Part shown: in pieces, positions 32,032 through 40,300 of the stretch
Layout: every line of letters starts with the position of its first letter
Position numbering within the stretch: the stretch's first letter is position 1
NCBI GenBank assembly: GCA_900540545.1
Contig: UQGJ01000011.1
Coordinates: 1 to 54,367, forward strand
Direction: 5' to 3'
Length of the DNA stretch: 54,367 nucleotides
Origin: an uncultured Eubacteriales bacterium
Lineage (GTDB): Bacteria > Bacillota > Clostridia > Oscillospirales > Oscillospiraceae
Notes under the pieces: model-generated
The model's database searches: none
What the model was told of the DNA's origin: nothing
The model's input: only the letters and a program-made list of their open reading frames with translations
Made by a program: the position numbers and the translations under genes

Positions 32032-32786
32032 GAACAATTACGAGAAAATCGATGCTCTACAAAACCGGTGTGGAATATGGCGACTATACCATGAATCACG
32101 TTCTGGGCTGCTCCCATGGTTGTAAATATCCATGTTATGCCTATATGATGGCAAAACGCTTTGGAAATATCTCTTCTTATGAGGATTGGCTTGAACCGCG
32201 GCTTGTGAAAAATACGCTGGAATTGTTAGATAAGGAAATCCCAAAATTGCAGGACAAAATTCAATCTGTTCAGCTCTGTTTTACAACTGACCCATTTATG
32301 TTTGGATATAATGAGATCGAAGCAATGAGTTTAGCTGCAATTAAAAAGCTTAATGATGCCGGAATAAAATGCACTGTTTTAACCAAAGGACTCTTGCCAT
32401 CTGCACTTACTAGGCTATCACCTAACAACGAATATGGCATTACGTTAATTTCGCTCGACGAGAAATACAGAGAAAAAATGGAACCAGGGTCCGCCCCTTA
32501 TGCTGACCGGCTCGCAGCACTTCAGAAACTACACGTTGCTGGTTGTAAAACCTGGGTCAGCATGGAACCTTACCCTACGCCAAACCTAATTAAGCAAGAC
32601 ATTTTTGCGATTCTTAATGCAGTCTCTTTTACTGATCGAATAATTTTCGGTAGGACAAATTACAGCAAAGATGTTTCAGTTTATGCAACACATAGGCAGT
32701 TTTATAATGAAGAAGCAAAAAAGGTAGTAACTTTTTGCAAAGAGAAAGATATAGCATATCATATTAAGCATGGCACTTTAACCTAA
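32028..32786 (+). CDS. Three-Cys-motif, radical-SAM-like protein (Gp37/Gp68 family)
   Basis: This 252-residue protein carries GCSHGCKYPCYAYMMAKRFG with Cys28, Cys32 and Cys36 (Cx3Cx3C), resembling the cluster-binding loop of spore photoproduct lyase-like radical SAM enzymes but with a longer second spacing. It continues with CFTTDPFMFGYNE, KCTVLTKGLLPSAL, GITLISLDEKYR and WVSMEPYPTPN, as in phage Gp37/Gp68 (DUF5131) proteins. It overlaps tcmP by 4 nt and the two are cotranscribed. It likely holds a [4Fe-4S] cluster; substrate is unknown. Confidence 0.85.
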   Translation: MRTITRKSMLYKTGVEYGDYTMNHVLGCSHGCKYPCYAYMMAKRFGNISSYEDWLEPRLVKNTLELLDKEIPKLQDKIQSVQLCFTTDPFMFGYNEIEAMSLAAIKKLNDAGIKCTVLTKGLLPSALTRLSPNNEYGITLISLDEKYREKMEPGSAPYADRLAALQKLHVAGCKTWVSMEPYPTPNLIKQDIFAILNAVSFTDRIIFGRTNYSKDVSVYATHRQFYNEEAKKVVTFCKEKDIAYHIKHGTLT

Positions 32787-32856
32787 ATATTAATAAGGAT
32801 TGAAGATTTGCCTCTTACCGATGATTTTATTTGGACTATAGATTATTTTATGGAAA

Positions 32857-32887
32857 CGGCGACAGGTAACTTCCTGTCGCCGTTTTT
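32857..32887 (+). terminator. Terminator of the tcmP operon
   Basis: CGGCGACAGG and CCTGTCGCCG form a perfect 10-bp stem with a TAACTT loop, followed by TTTTT. It also lies against the convergent 3' end of the ATPase gene at 32895. Confidence 0.88.
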
Positions 32888-32894
32888 CATGTTG

Positions 32895-34193
32895 CTATTC
32901 CTTCACGCAAAACAGCGCATACAGCGGAATACTCTTAATCCCACCCTCAAACCCAAAGTTCCTTGCCGACACTCGAATCGCATAAGGTGGCTTATAGCGA
33001 CTGACGAATACACCTAGGCTCTTTGAGCGGACGTGTTCCGCCGACTTGCACTCCAGCGGGATGACGTTCCCCTGCCGGTCCTGGAATACAAAATCCACCT
33101 CTGCCTTACCCTCCGAGGCCCAATAGTAGGGGGATATTCCCGCCGCCACCAAGGCCTGCATGATATAGTTTTCTGCCAAGGCGCCCTTGAAGCCGTCGAA
33201 GCTATGGGGGCTGTTGAGTACTACCGTGGGCGCAATGTCGAACTTGGAACACAGCAGTCCGGTATCCATCATATAGACCTTGAAGGCCGTGTTGTCCGCA
33301 TAGGCCGATAAGGGCATTTTACCCTGCTTGGCAAGGAAGCACTTGTGGATGATTCCCGCGGATTTCAGCCAATCCAGCGGCGTTTCATACTCATAGGCGC
33401 GGGCCCCGGACTTAATGACCTTATACTGGAACTTGTGGTTCTCCTTGGCGAGCTGCGCCGGGACGCTGGCCCAGGCCGCCATGATCCGGGTGGTCTCCTG
33501 GGCCGTGGCATACTTTGCCATATCCGCGATATAGGCGTCGTTCAGAGACTTCTGTGCCGCCACCACAAAGTTGAAGTCGTGGGTTTGGGTGTACTCCAGT
33601 ACGGCCCTGGGCATCCCACCCACCACAAGATAGGTACGATACAGCTCCAGCGCCGTTTCGTGGAGGGAAAGGGGCGTAAAGCTCTCGTAACTCTCGCGAA
33701 TCATCTCGCAGAAGGCGCGGTTGCCGGTGGCCCATAGAAACTCCTCAAAGTCCAGAGGGTACAGCGTCGCCATGTCCACCTTCCCCACCGGGAAGGAATA
33801 CTTCTCCCGGTTTAGCGCAACGCCCAACAGGCTGCCCGCCGCGATGACATGGTACTCCGGCGCGTTTTCGCAGAAGTATTTCAGAGAGGTCAACGCCCGT
33901 TCGCAGGCCTGGATCTCATCAAAAATAATCAGGGTATCCCCAGGAAAAATACTCTGACCGCACTTGGCAGAGAGTTCACGGACAATACGCTCTGGCTGTA
34001 GGTCACGGTCAAAAATCGCGGTGACCTCCGCAGAGTCCTCCATATTGAAATACACCACGTTTTTGTAGTACGTTTTGCCGAAGGTGAGGGCGGCATAGGT
34101 CTTTCCCACCTGCCGGGCCCCGCTGAGGATCAGGGGCATCCTGTTGGGGCTCTCTTTCCAGTTCGACAGGAATCTTTCAATTTTACGTTCCAT
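32895..34193 (-). CDS. ATP-binding protein, AAA_14/DUF4143 family
   Basis: This 432-residue ATPase has Walker A ILSGARQVGKTYAA (about residue 22) and Walker B TLIIFDEIQACE (about 88). HVIAAGSLLGVAL (sensor region) follows, and a C-terminal DUF4143 nuclease-like region has EVDFVFQDRQGNVIPLECKS (E-x-D...E-x-K). The family is widespread and often has a restriction-endonuclease-like C-terminus, but its role is unknown. It has its own promoter and a GAGGTG site. GC-rich and host-like in composition, it could be cargo unrelated to mobility. Confidence 0.9.
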   Translation of the reverse strand: MERKIERFLSNWKESPNRMPLILSGARQVGKTYAALTFGKTYYKNVVYFNMEDSAEVTAIFDRDLQPERIVRELSAKCGQSIFPGDTLIIFDEIQACERALTSLKYFCENAPEYHVIAAGSLLGVALNREKYSFPVGKVDMATLYPLDFEEFLWATGNRAFCEMIRESYESFTPLSLHETALELYRTYLVVGGMPRAVLEYTQTHDFNFVVAAQKSLNDAYIADMAKYATAQETTRIMAAWASVPAQLAKENHKFQYKVIKSGARAYEYETPLDWLKSAGIIHKCFLAKQGKMPLSAYADNTAFKVYMMDTGLLCSKFDIAPTVVLNSPHSFDGFKGALAENYIMQALVAAGISPYYWASEGKAEVDFVFQDRQGNVIPLECKSAEHVRSKSLGVFVSRYKPPYAIRVSARNFGFEGGIKSIPLYALFCVKE

Positions 34194-34215
34194 AAAATGT
34201 GTTCACCTCACATTT

Positions 34216-34243
34216 ATTTTACCATTCTTTTTGAAGAATGCAA
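34216..34243 (-). promoter_or_regulatory. Promoter of the AAA_14 gene
   Basis: On the minus strand TTGCAT (34238-34243) and TAAAAT (34216-34221) are 16 nt apart, 22 nt before the start codon. Confidence 0.6.
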
Positions 34244-34254
34244 GCTAATCTGAT

Positions 34255-34298
34255 AAAAAAGAGGCCGCTGCTCCATAAGTTATGGGGCAGCGGCCTCT
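34255..34298 (-). terminator. Terminator overlapping the recombinase 3' end
   Basis: On the minus strand AGAGGCCGCTGCCCCATAA and TTATGGAGCAGCGGCCTCT form a long stem followed by TTTTTT. The stem includes the last codons (EAAAP) and stop of the recombinase gene. Confidence 0.88.
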
Positions 34299-35899
34299 AA
34301 CGGGCATAGTTCACAATCTTTGATTGTGACGGTGTAATCCGTGCGCTTGCCGGAGGTCTGATACCGGATTTTGAACAGCAGCGGTAGAAATCGGATTTTG
34401 AGCGTGATATACTCATCATAAACCACAATGCGCTCCACCGTCTCCGCAAAGACCTCTTCCGAGCAGGTCACGTTCTTTCGGATGGTCTGAACCAATCCCT
34501 CCAGCCCCTGAGCCTGCTCCTCTTGGAGCCGCCGGGCATCCGTCTCCCTGCTTAGCTGAAGTTCCAGTTGTTCCAGCTCCCCGTCATATCTAGCCTTCAT
34601 GCTCAGCATCTCCTCTCTGGAGATGGTCTCGCTGAAGTAGGCGTCCATGACCCGTTCCTTTTTCCGCTCGATCTCGGCCTGCCGTCCTCTTATCCGCTCC
34701 AGGTCGGGCGCCGCATTATCCCGCCCGCGCACCCGCTGGATATCGGCGGCCAGCTCGGCGACCATGGCGTCATAGTCCAAATCAAGCTGCTGCAGGACAT
34801 ACTGGGCGCAGGCGGTCAGCACCTTGTCGTTGACCATCCGCATATTGCAGCCTACATAGTCCCCTTGGCCGTTCTGTTTCCAATTGCCGTAGTGGACCCG
34901 GCTGTGGCAGCCCCAGCTTTTATAGGTATCGCCGTTTTTCCGTTTGGTAATACGGGGGACAAAACGGCTCCCGCAGGTTCCGCAGCGAATCTTGCCGGAG
35001 CACCAGTAGCGGTTGGAATATTTGGTGCCGTCAGCCTGTTGGGAGGCCCGCTTCGCCAGTTCTGCCTGCACCGCTTCCCACGTCGCCCGGTCCACGATGG
35101 CCTCATGGTGGTCCCGCAGGTAGACTTGTTCCTCCTGCCCCCGGTTCTCCACCTTCTGGTGCGTCAGATAGTCCGTGGTGACGAACTTCTTTTGCAGGAG
35201 GTCCCCCACGTACTTCTCATTGCGGAGGATGCGGCGGACCATGACGCAGGACCATTTGCCCGTGGCCGTCTTGGGCGGAGCGATGCCCTCCTCATAGAGT
35301 TCCCGCGCGATGATGTGGGTGCCCTTGCCCTCGTTGAGAAATTTGTGATAGATCTGCCGGACAATGGCGGCTTCGTCTTCCTTCACATACAGCTTTCCAC
35401 CTCTGGTCTCGAAGCCGTAGGTGCTGTTATTCCCGAACACCACGCCCGCCTCCATGCGGCGTTTCTGGCCCCACTTCACCCGCTCGGAGGTCTTGCGGGA
35501 CTCCTCCTGGGCCATGCTTGCCATGAGGGTGAGACGGAACTCTCCCGCGTTGTCCCTGGTGTCGATGCTGTCGTTGATAAAGATCACGCCGATGCCCAGT
35601 GCCTTCAGCTTGCGGGTATACTCCAAGGTATCTACCGTGTTGCGGGCGAACCGGGAGACCTCTTTGGTGAGGATGAGGTCCAGCTTGCCCCCCTCGGCAT
35701 CCCGAATCATCCGATTGAACGCCTCGCGCCTGCGGGTATTGGTGCCGGAGATGCCCTCGTCGGCATAGACTTCGGCCAGGGTCCAGTCTTCGTGGCCTTC
35801 GATGTACCTTTTGAAATAGGTCTGCTGGCTGTGCAGGGAATTGGCCTGATCGTCCCGGTCCGTGGAAACACGGCAGTAGGCCGCCACGCGCAAGGGCAT
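34280..35899 (-). CDS. Large serine recombinase (probable integrase/excisionase of the element)
   Basis: This 539-residue protein has an N-terminal resolvase domain with catalytic Ser12 in YCRVSTDRDDQ and the SRFARN and EFRLTLMASMAQEE segments. A recombinase domain (GFETRGGKLYV, PPKTATGKWS, RRILRNEKYVGD) follows, then a zinc ribbon (CSGKIRCGTCGSRF ... GCHSRVH ... GCNMR). A coiled coil lies near residues 420-475. This is the large serine recombinase layout. Such enzymes use short cores flanked by symmetric attP arms, which is just what the dpaA junctions show. I start at ATG 35899 after AAAGGAGG; the ORF extends 12 codons further without a better site. Confidence 0.95.
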   Translation of the reverse strand: MPLRVAAYCRVSTDRDDQANSLHSQQTYFKRYIEGHEDWTLAEVYADEGISGTNTRRREAFNRMIRDAEGGKLDLILTKEVSRFARNTVDTLEYTRKLKALGIGVIFINDSIDTRDNAGEFRLTLMASMAQEESRKTSERVKWGQKRRMEAGVVFGNNSTYGFETRGGKLYVKEDEAAIVRQIYHKFLNEGKGTHIIARELYEEGIAPPKTATGKWSCVMVRRILRNEKYVGDLLQKKFVTTDYLTHQKVENRGQEEQVYLRDHHEAIVDRATWEAVQAELAKRASQQADGTKYSNRYWCSGKIRCGTCGSRFVPRITKRKNGDTYKSWGCHSRVHYGNWKQNGQGDYVGCNMRMVNDKVLTACAQYVLQQLDLDYDAMVAELAADIQRVRGRDNAAPDLERIRGRQAEIERKKERVMDAYFSETISREEMLSMKARYDGELEQLELQLSRETDARRLQEEQAQGLEGLVQTIRKNVTCSEEVFAETVERIVVYDEYITLKIRFLPLLFKIRYQTSGKRTDYTVTIKDCELCPLEAAAP

Positions 35900-35969
35900 C
35901 CTCGTCACCTCCTTTCCATGGAATAGGGACGCCAACGCTTACCGCATTAACGTCCCCACCCCGTATGTA

Positions 35970-36113
35970 TCAGCGCCCCCGGCGTTCCTCCATTAGCTGT
36001 GCAAACTGACCTTGGGAAAGTCCGCCCTGGCGATAGACCTCCCGCAGAAGGCCGCGTTTGACCATTGCCGCCAAGGCCTGGCGATGCGGGTCGGTGATTT
36101 CGATATGAGACAT
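35970..36113 (-). CDS. Small protein upstream of the recombinase
   Basis: This 47-residue protein begins MSHIEITDPHRQALAAM and continues VKRGLLREVYRQGGLSQGQF. ATG 36113 is preceded by AAGGAG, and the gene lies 70 nt upstream of the recombinase on the same strand. I do not recognise a domain with certainty; the helical C-terminus faintly recalls short SHOCT-type segments. Its position makes it one of two candidates for a recombination directionality factor (inference, weak). Confidence 0.65.
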   Translation of the reverse strand: MSHIEITDPHRQALAAMVKRGLLREVYRQGGLSQGQFAQLMEERRGR

Positions 36114-36165
36114 GCTCCTTCCCCTCCTTCCTGTTTCAGAACAATATACTGTCAAAATCAGGACG

Positions 36166-37752
36166 TTATGCGAAAGAGTCGGCCAGTCTTACCCCGCGAT
36201 AGCCACGCTGGTCCGTTCCTGCGACACGTTTGATGGGGACGATGGACCCCATGTTCTGCACGGCTTGTGCAAAGAGCCGTGCGAAATCGGTATGCGTCAT
36301 ACCAGTCGCCATAGGCGAAGCGCAGAAGGTGGCGAAGAGCGTGGACGTGGCGATTTCAGCATCGGTTTCAGCGGTAAGGTTCTCCCGAATGAAGGCCTGG
36401 ACCGCCTTCAATCGGTCGTTTCCCTCCACGACGCGGTACTCCGGGGGGACTTCGGAGTGGGTTGGCACAAAGTTGCGATTTTTCAAATCCTGCCATACGT
36501 CCAGGGCCTGCCCAACAATGTATGGAGCCTCGGCCAGCAATTTTTCATAGAGCTCGCACTCGGCCTCTTCTTGAGGAACAGGGTTTTGAAAGGGGATGAT
36601 TACAAGGCGGTTCAACAGGGCCTCCTCCCGCTCGGCGTTGGGCAGTTGGAGCGGATGGTTACCGGCGCAAACGAGGATTGGCTTCTCGAAGAAGGTAAAG
36701 AGAGCCCCCCGCTTGTACTCACCCTTCACCGCGTCGTCTCCGACAAGTTGCTTGATTGTCCCAACAGCTCTGGTGGAGAGCGGGTAGTCCGGCAGGTCCA
36801 GGCATGTGACCAGCCGCTTGCCCTTGAGCGCCCCCATCGTCCATTTGTCGGAGAAATCCTCCATACCGCGCAACGTCTCGACTTGATCGTGCCCCAGCAG
36901 TTCCGTCAGGAAGCGGCCAAACTGCGTTTTGCCGGTGTTGGAAGGGCCCAATAAGACGAAGAAAGCCTTGACTTGGCGGCTTGTGACCAGGAGCGACACC
37001 AACTCCAGCAGTTGCCGTCGTACGTCTGGGCTTCCGCCAGAGATGTTGTCCGCAAAGCGTTCAAAGGTGTAGCCACTGGAGGAGTTCGTGATTTGAGCAT
37101 AGGTAAGATTCAGGAAGTGGAAAAAGCCGTCCCTCGGGTCATGAGGACACCATTCGCCGGTCTGGAGATCGAGGGTGCCATCGAGAAGATTGACCGCATC
37201 CGGGGGGGCTGTCTGCGGCCGCTCAACTTGAAGTGCTGGGTTCACCAGAAGCATTCGCCGAAGTTCCCGGTAGTCACCCGATGTAAGGTACCGATCGTAG
37301 CCGAAATCGGCCAGGATTCGCCGGATGGCGACTTCCGCATCGTGGTCATCCAGCCGTCGCCAACAAGGGGGACAATATAGGCAGAGCCGTTTCTCGAAAA
37401 CGCCCCATGTCTCTTGCTCGCAAAGGAGGGCCTCCAGGGCGACGAGATCCTGTTTTACCGCCGACTTGCCCAGTCCGTTGTCAATATTCGGAAGGAGCGG
37501 TGAGGGTGCCGGGGTAAGCACCACGGCATCGGAAGGCTGCCCTTCGAGGGTTCCCCAAACGTTTTCTTGGAAACGCGCCGGCCACACAAATTCCTCGGTA
37601 GGCAACCCCCATACCCTCTCCTCCTCGAGCCAAAGGGAGGTGGAGAGGGTAGAGTCTTGAAACCGTTGTGGGAGAGCGGGTTGGTCTTCTCCGGCGATCG
37701 CCGCCCAGGCATCTTCACGGGGGCTGGGCCAGGGGGCGTTATCCAATGCCAT
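36166..37752 (-). CDS. D5/P4-type phage/plasmid SF3 helicase-primase protein
   Basis: This 528-residue protein carries the SF3 helicase core LLGPSNTGKTQFGRFLTELL (Walker A about residues 269-276), LVTCLDLPDYPLS (Walker B) and PILVCAGNHPLQLPN, preceded by the D5_N-like region LLDGTLDLQTGEWCPHDPRD. A C-terminal winged-helix-like part follows. Such proteins replicate phage satellites and plasmids, so the element may replicate after excision. I use ATG 37752 after AAGGTGGTGA; it overlaps the end of the upstream gene by 14 nt. A zinc-binding primase domain is not evident; RLCLYCPPCW is only suggestive. Confidence 0.88.
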   Translation of the reverse strand: MALDNAPWPSPREDAWAAIAGEDQPALPQRFQDSTLSTSLWLEEERVWGLPTEEFVWPARFQENVWGTLEGQPSDAVVLTPAPSPLLPNIDNGLGKSAVKQDLVALEALLCEQETWGVFEKRLCLYCPPCWRRLDDHDAEVAIRRILADFGYDRYLTSGDYRELRRMLLVNPALQVERPQTAPPDAVNLLDGTLDLQTGEWCPHDPRDGFFHFLNLTYAQITNSSSGYTFERFADNISGGSPDVRRQLLELVSLLVTSRQVKAFFVLLGPSNTGKTQFGRFLTELLGHDQVETLRGMEDFSDKWTMGALKGKRLVTCLDLPDYPLSTRAVGTIKQLVGDDAVKGEYKRGALFTFFEKPILVCAGNHPLQLPNAEREEALLNRLVIIPFQNPVPQEEAECELYEKLLAEAPYIVGQALDVWQDLKNRNFVPTHSEVPPEYRVVEGNDRLKAVQAFIRENLTAETDAEIATSTLFATFCASPMATGMTHTDFARLFAQAVQNMGSIVPIKRVAGTDQRGYRGVRLADSFA

Positions 37753-38248
37753 GGAAATCACCACCTTGGGCAAGTTCCCAGCTCAAATCGGCAAAATATA
37801 GGAATTCATCCGATGCGTCCCACAAAACTGAGCTCCGCGGAAACTCTACACCGCAGAATTTGAACTGCGCATATCCAGTTACCGGCTGGTCTTTGCCGTC
37901 TTTGTCCTGCCCGCAGGCAACGATCAAGACCTGCCCCACCAAGGGGTCCTCGCCAGATGACAAAATTTGTATGGCGTTCTCATCGCAAATTACGATTCGC
38001 GCCTCGCACAGGTCAGGGCCGTGGTCGTCCAATAATAGAGTCCCGCAAAAATCGGTGAGCGTCCACTGGTAAAGACGCTCCTCGGTCTTTAGCTTGATCC
38101 GTATGTCAATAACTGGTAGGGTCTTGTGGCCTGTATGCAAGGCTAGCTTACCGTCTGGCTTTCGTAGTACAGCGACAGCACCAGTTTTTCCGGCTTGGAC
38201 GCGGCGGGAAATAGTGTCGCGCAGAGGGGCGTTAGAGTTTTGAAACAT
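37739..38248 (-). CDS. Hypothetical protein upstream of the helicase
   Basis: This 169-residue protein starts MFQNSNAPLRDTISRRV after an AAAAGGAGG site and has no membrane segment or clear motif. Its 3' end overlaps the helicase start by 14 nt, so the two are coupled and it is probably a replication accessory protein of the element. The host-like GC-rich codon use differs from the AT-rich divergent gene at 38385. Not recognised. Confidence 0.75.
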   Translation of the reverse strand: MFQNSNAPLRDTISRRVQAGKTGAVAVLRKPDGKLALHTGHKTLPVIDIRIKLKTEERLYQWTLTDFCGTLLLDDHGPDLCEARIVICDENAIQILSSGEDPLVGQVLIVACGQDKDGKDQPVTGYAQFKFCGVEFPRSSVLWDASDEFLYFADLSWELAQGGDFHGIG

Positions 38249-38384
38249 TGTGTTGAACCTCCTTTTCATGCTGCCCGCGGGGTGATCATATGGTAGCAAG
38301 ATTCAAGGGCGGTGTCCAAACATCGGAAACTCAAACGCAAATTTTTTGAAACTCGGTGATTTGACAGAATAGGAGGAAAAGGCG

Positions 38385-39491
38385 ATGCCAACTATTTTTG
38401 ATTCGAAAACGAAGGACACGGATGTATTGCATCTGGCACTGGAGGAAATCAAAGAACAGTTAGGGGGAAGAAAAGATCAACAATCGGCCGATTTGGAAAC
38501 GATGAGAACGCTTTTGGATATATTGGACGAATACTTCGAGCGTTTATCAGATCAGATGTATGGATGTACAAGAGATGTAGAAGTATACAAAGCGATTTAT
38601 GGAGATGATTATGACAAAGGTAGTCGCTCCGACAATTGGATTGAATACCGCAAAAGGATACTTTATCCCTTTCCTATACATAATCTGGAAATGATATTGT
38701 CAGTGAAGCAAAACTATGTGATGAAGATACTGCCCTATCTACTAGCGGCATATTACATTAACTTTCCGAGTAACTATGTCATTCAAAAGCCGTATGGAGA
38801 AGATGGCCTCGACCAGGATAGCTGGGAAAATATCTTTTTCGGTGATGAAGGTGGAGTTGCAAACGGTTCAGTTATAAACTACAACAGGACACGCAATAAT
38901 TTCTGCAAGAAATTTAGCCTGGAAAATAAAGCTGAGCAATTTCTAAATATGAAAGATGTTGAAAATTATCTCAAGGAGTCTTCTGGTTCAAATATAGAAA
39001 AGTTGAAAATATTTTTGAATCAGAAAAGTTTCGGTAAGATTCATTATCGCTGTCAATTCTATACTTGGATTTATGCGATGTGTGCGCGTGCCTGCATGGA
39101 AACCGTAGAAATATCCCCCAAAGTAAATTATGTCCTTTCGACAAGACTGTTTTATGAACACACTCTGGCATTTGAAGTTAGACGGGATGAGAATTCTAAA
39201 GCTAGGATTAAAGATTTTTTCGACCCCGATTTTTTGCAGGCTTATCGTATGGAATTGGGGAAAAAATACTCGACATGGTGTTCGGAATTTGGCTTTTCGG
39301 GGGGAAAGCTAAATAAGTGTTTTGAAACGGAAATGGAAATTGTTCAGCAAGCTTTGCTGGTACTTTCGGTAGAGTATCATCCTTTTTACTATTGGCGATT
39401 TGGCCCGATGTTTTTCGATGAATTTATCCGCAAAGGAAAGTCCCGTAGATGGTCGGAAATAAATAAACTTTTTGGGGACAATTATGAATGA
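38385..39491 (+). CDS. Unknown AT-rich cargo protein (368 aa)
   Basis: I do not recognise this 368-residue protein. It has an excellent ribosome site (AGGAGG) and a normal start. The sequence is rich in Tyr, Phe, Lys and Asp/Glu, with a moderately hydrophobic stretch VMKILPYLLAAYYINFPSNYV (about residue 105, probably a buried helix) and no signal peptide. DNA is strongly AT-rich compared with both neighbours, like the tcmP pair, so it was probably brought in separately. It lies alone between the divergent replication operon and the HTH gene, a typical cargo or defence slot. Promoter not resolved in the 136-nt gap. Confidence 0.75.
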   Translation: MPTIFDSKTKDTDVLHLALEEIKEQLGGRKDQQSADLETMRTLLDILDEYFERLSDQMYGCTRDVEVYKAIYGDDYDKGSRSDNWIEYRKRILYPFPIHNLEMILSVKQNYVMKILPYLLAAYYINFPSNYVIQKPYGEDGLDQDSWENIFFGDEGGVANGSVINYNRTRNNFCKKFSLENKAEQFLNMKDVENYLKESSGSNIEKLKIFLNQKSFGKIHYRCQFYTWIYAMCARACMETVEISPKVNYVLSTRLFYEHTLAFEVRRDENSKARIKDFFDPDFLQAYRMELGKKYSTWCSEFGFSGGKLNKCFETEMEIVQQALLVLSVEYHPFYYWRFGPMFFDEFIRKGKSRRWSEINKLFGDNYE

Positions 39492-39498
39492 CATTTGG

Positions 39499-39597
39499 GG
39501 GCAGATGGGCAGATGGGCGGGAACATTTGGACTACCCAGGAAACGCCCTGAAATTCAGGCACTTATAAAGCCATTGCCCATCCGCCCATCTGCCCAC
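39499..39597. repeat. TGGGCAGA-type iterated inverted repeats
   Basis: GGGCAGATGGGCAGATGGGC (39499-39518) contains tandem TGGGCAGA units. An inverted copy with one mismatch lies at 39576-39597. A CCTGAAATTCAGG palindrome sits between them (39547-39559). The arrangement next to an HTH gene and near the helicase operon could be a replication origin or excision-control site; it is not explained by coding. Confidence 0.7.
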
Positions 39598-39608
39598 AGC
39601 CTCATAAA

Positions 39609-39642
39609 TCAGGAGGAGTGCCCATCAAGGCACTCCTCCTGA
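39609..39642. terminator. Bidirectional hairpin terminator
   Basis: TCAGGAGGAGTGCC and GGCACTCCTCCTGA form a perfect 14-bp stem with a CATCAA loop, 3 nt beyond the stop of the minus-strand HTH gene and about 120 nt past the plus-strand cargo gene. Confidence 0.8.
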
Positions 39643-39645
39643 TTC

Positions 39646-39849
39646 CTAATGTGCGGCCAACCGTTTCAACTCTTCCCTTGCAATCCTCCACTGCTTTCCG
39701 ACCCGGAAGCCTTTTAGCTGTCCGGAGTTGAGAAGCTGATAGATGGTGTTCTTGCCGATACAAAGCAACTCCATGACCTGCGCCGGGGTGAGGTAGCGGT
39801 CCAGCTCCTCTTCCTCAAGTTCATAGTAATCTCTGTCATTATAGTACAT
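39646..39849 (-). CDS. Excisionase-family helix-turn-helix protein
   Basis: This 67-residue protein has an acidic N-terminus and a MerR-like/HTH_17 domain (YLTPAQVMELLCIGKNTIYQLLNSGQLKGFRVGKQWRI region, about residues 19-56). Proteins like this act as excisionases or small regulators on mobile elements. An AAAGGAG ribosome site precedes the ATG. It is the better sequence-based candidate for a recombination directionality factor, although those for serine recombinases are not all of this fold. Confidence 0.88.
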   Translation of the reverse strand: MYYNDRDYYELEEEELDRYLTPAQVMELLCIGKNTIYQLLNSGQLKGFRVGKQWRIAREELKRLAAH

Positions 39850-39928
39850 GATTCAAGTCTCCTTTCGTACCTTACAAGGTTGTTTTGGCCTGTTTGGTCC
39901 TTTCAAAACGATATATTATTAAGCGTGA

Positions 39929-39976
39929 CCTCCCTCAGCGACTGTAGATTCCGTCTCCTACAGTCGCTGAGGGAGG
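39929..39976 (+). terminator. Perfect 19-bp hairpin, leader attenuator
   Basis: CCTCCCTCAGCGACTGTAG and its exact complement are separated by a 10-nt loop, followed on the plus strand by TTTCTGCTTTC. No plus-strand gene ends just upstream, so it probably attenuates or insulates the operon that begins at 40075. Confidence 0.7.
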
Positions 39977-40074
39977 TTTCTGCTTTCGCGGGTTTTCGTC
40001 CTACAATGGGACCTGACCCCGTAAAAGCAGCGGAAATCATGCCTGTCGGCTATTTTGAAAGGAGAGACCCAACC

Positions 40075-40158
40075 ATGCTGAAAACCATCCTGAACGCTGT
40101 CCGCGCCGTACTCTGTGAGATCGTCAACCGCCGCCTCCGCCATATCCTGCGTAACTGA
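40075..40158 (+). CDS. Very small protein (27 aa)
   Basis: A 27-codon ORF starts at an ATG with GAAAGGAGAG at good distance and encodes MLKTILNAVRAVLCEIVNR plus a short basic tail, an amphipathic cationic helix. It is the first ORF of the amidoligase operon and may be a small peptide substrate or leader. It is too short for family assignment; the ribosome site is the main support. Confidence 0.5.
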   Translation: MLKTILNAVRAVLCEIVNRRLRHILRN

Positions 40159-40295
40159 AGGTCCTGAACAAACCCAAAAGGGACAAGACAATCAAGGACC
40201 GGAACACCACCTGCAGGAACATTCTCGGCGTGCTTTTGACCGCCCTCGCGGCTGTCCTCTGCGTCGCCATTGACGAATTTATAAAGGAGGCATAA
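40155..40295 (+). CDS. Possible small single-helix membrane protein
   Basis: A 46-residue frame with a basic first half (KVLNKPKRDKTIKDRN) and a hydrophobic helix (ILGVLLTALAAVLCVAI) overlaps the previous stop by 4 nt but has only CTG as a possible start. It may be a separate protein with a rare start, or the second half of the preceding ORF after a frameshift. Its end contains the ribosome site of the amidoligase gene. Confidence 0.35.
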   Translation: MKVLNKPKRDKTIKDRNTTCRNILGVLLTALAAVLCVAIDEFIKEA

Positions 40296-40300
40296 CCCCC

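Noticed and set aside
39929..39976. A CRISPR array or tRNA gene in the repeat-rich parts of the element or elsewhere
   Set aside because: Repeats are inverted pairs, not regularly spaced direct repeats, and no cloverleaf or cas gene was seen.
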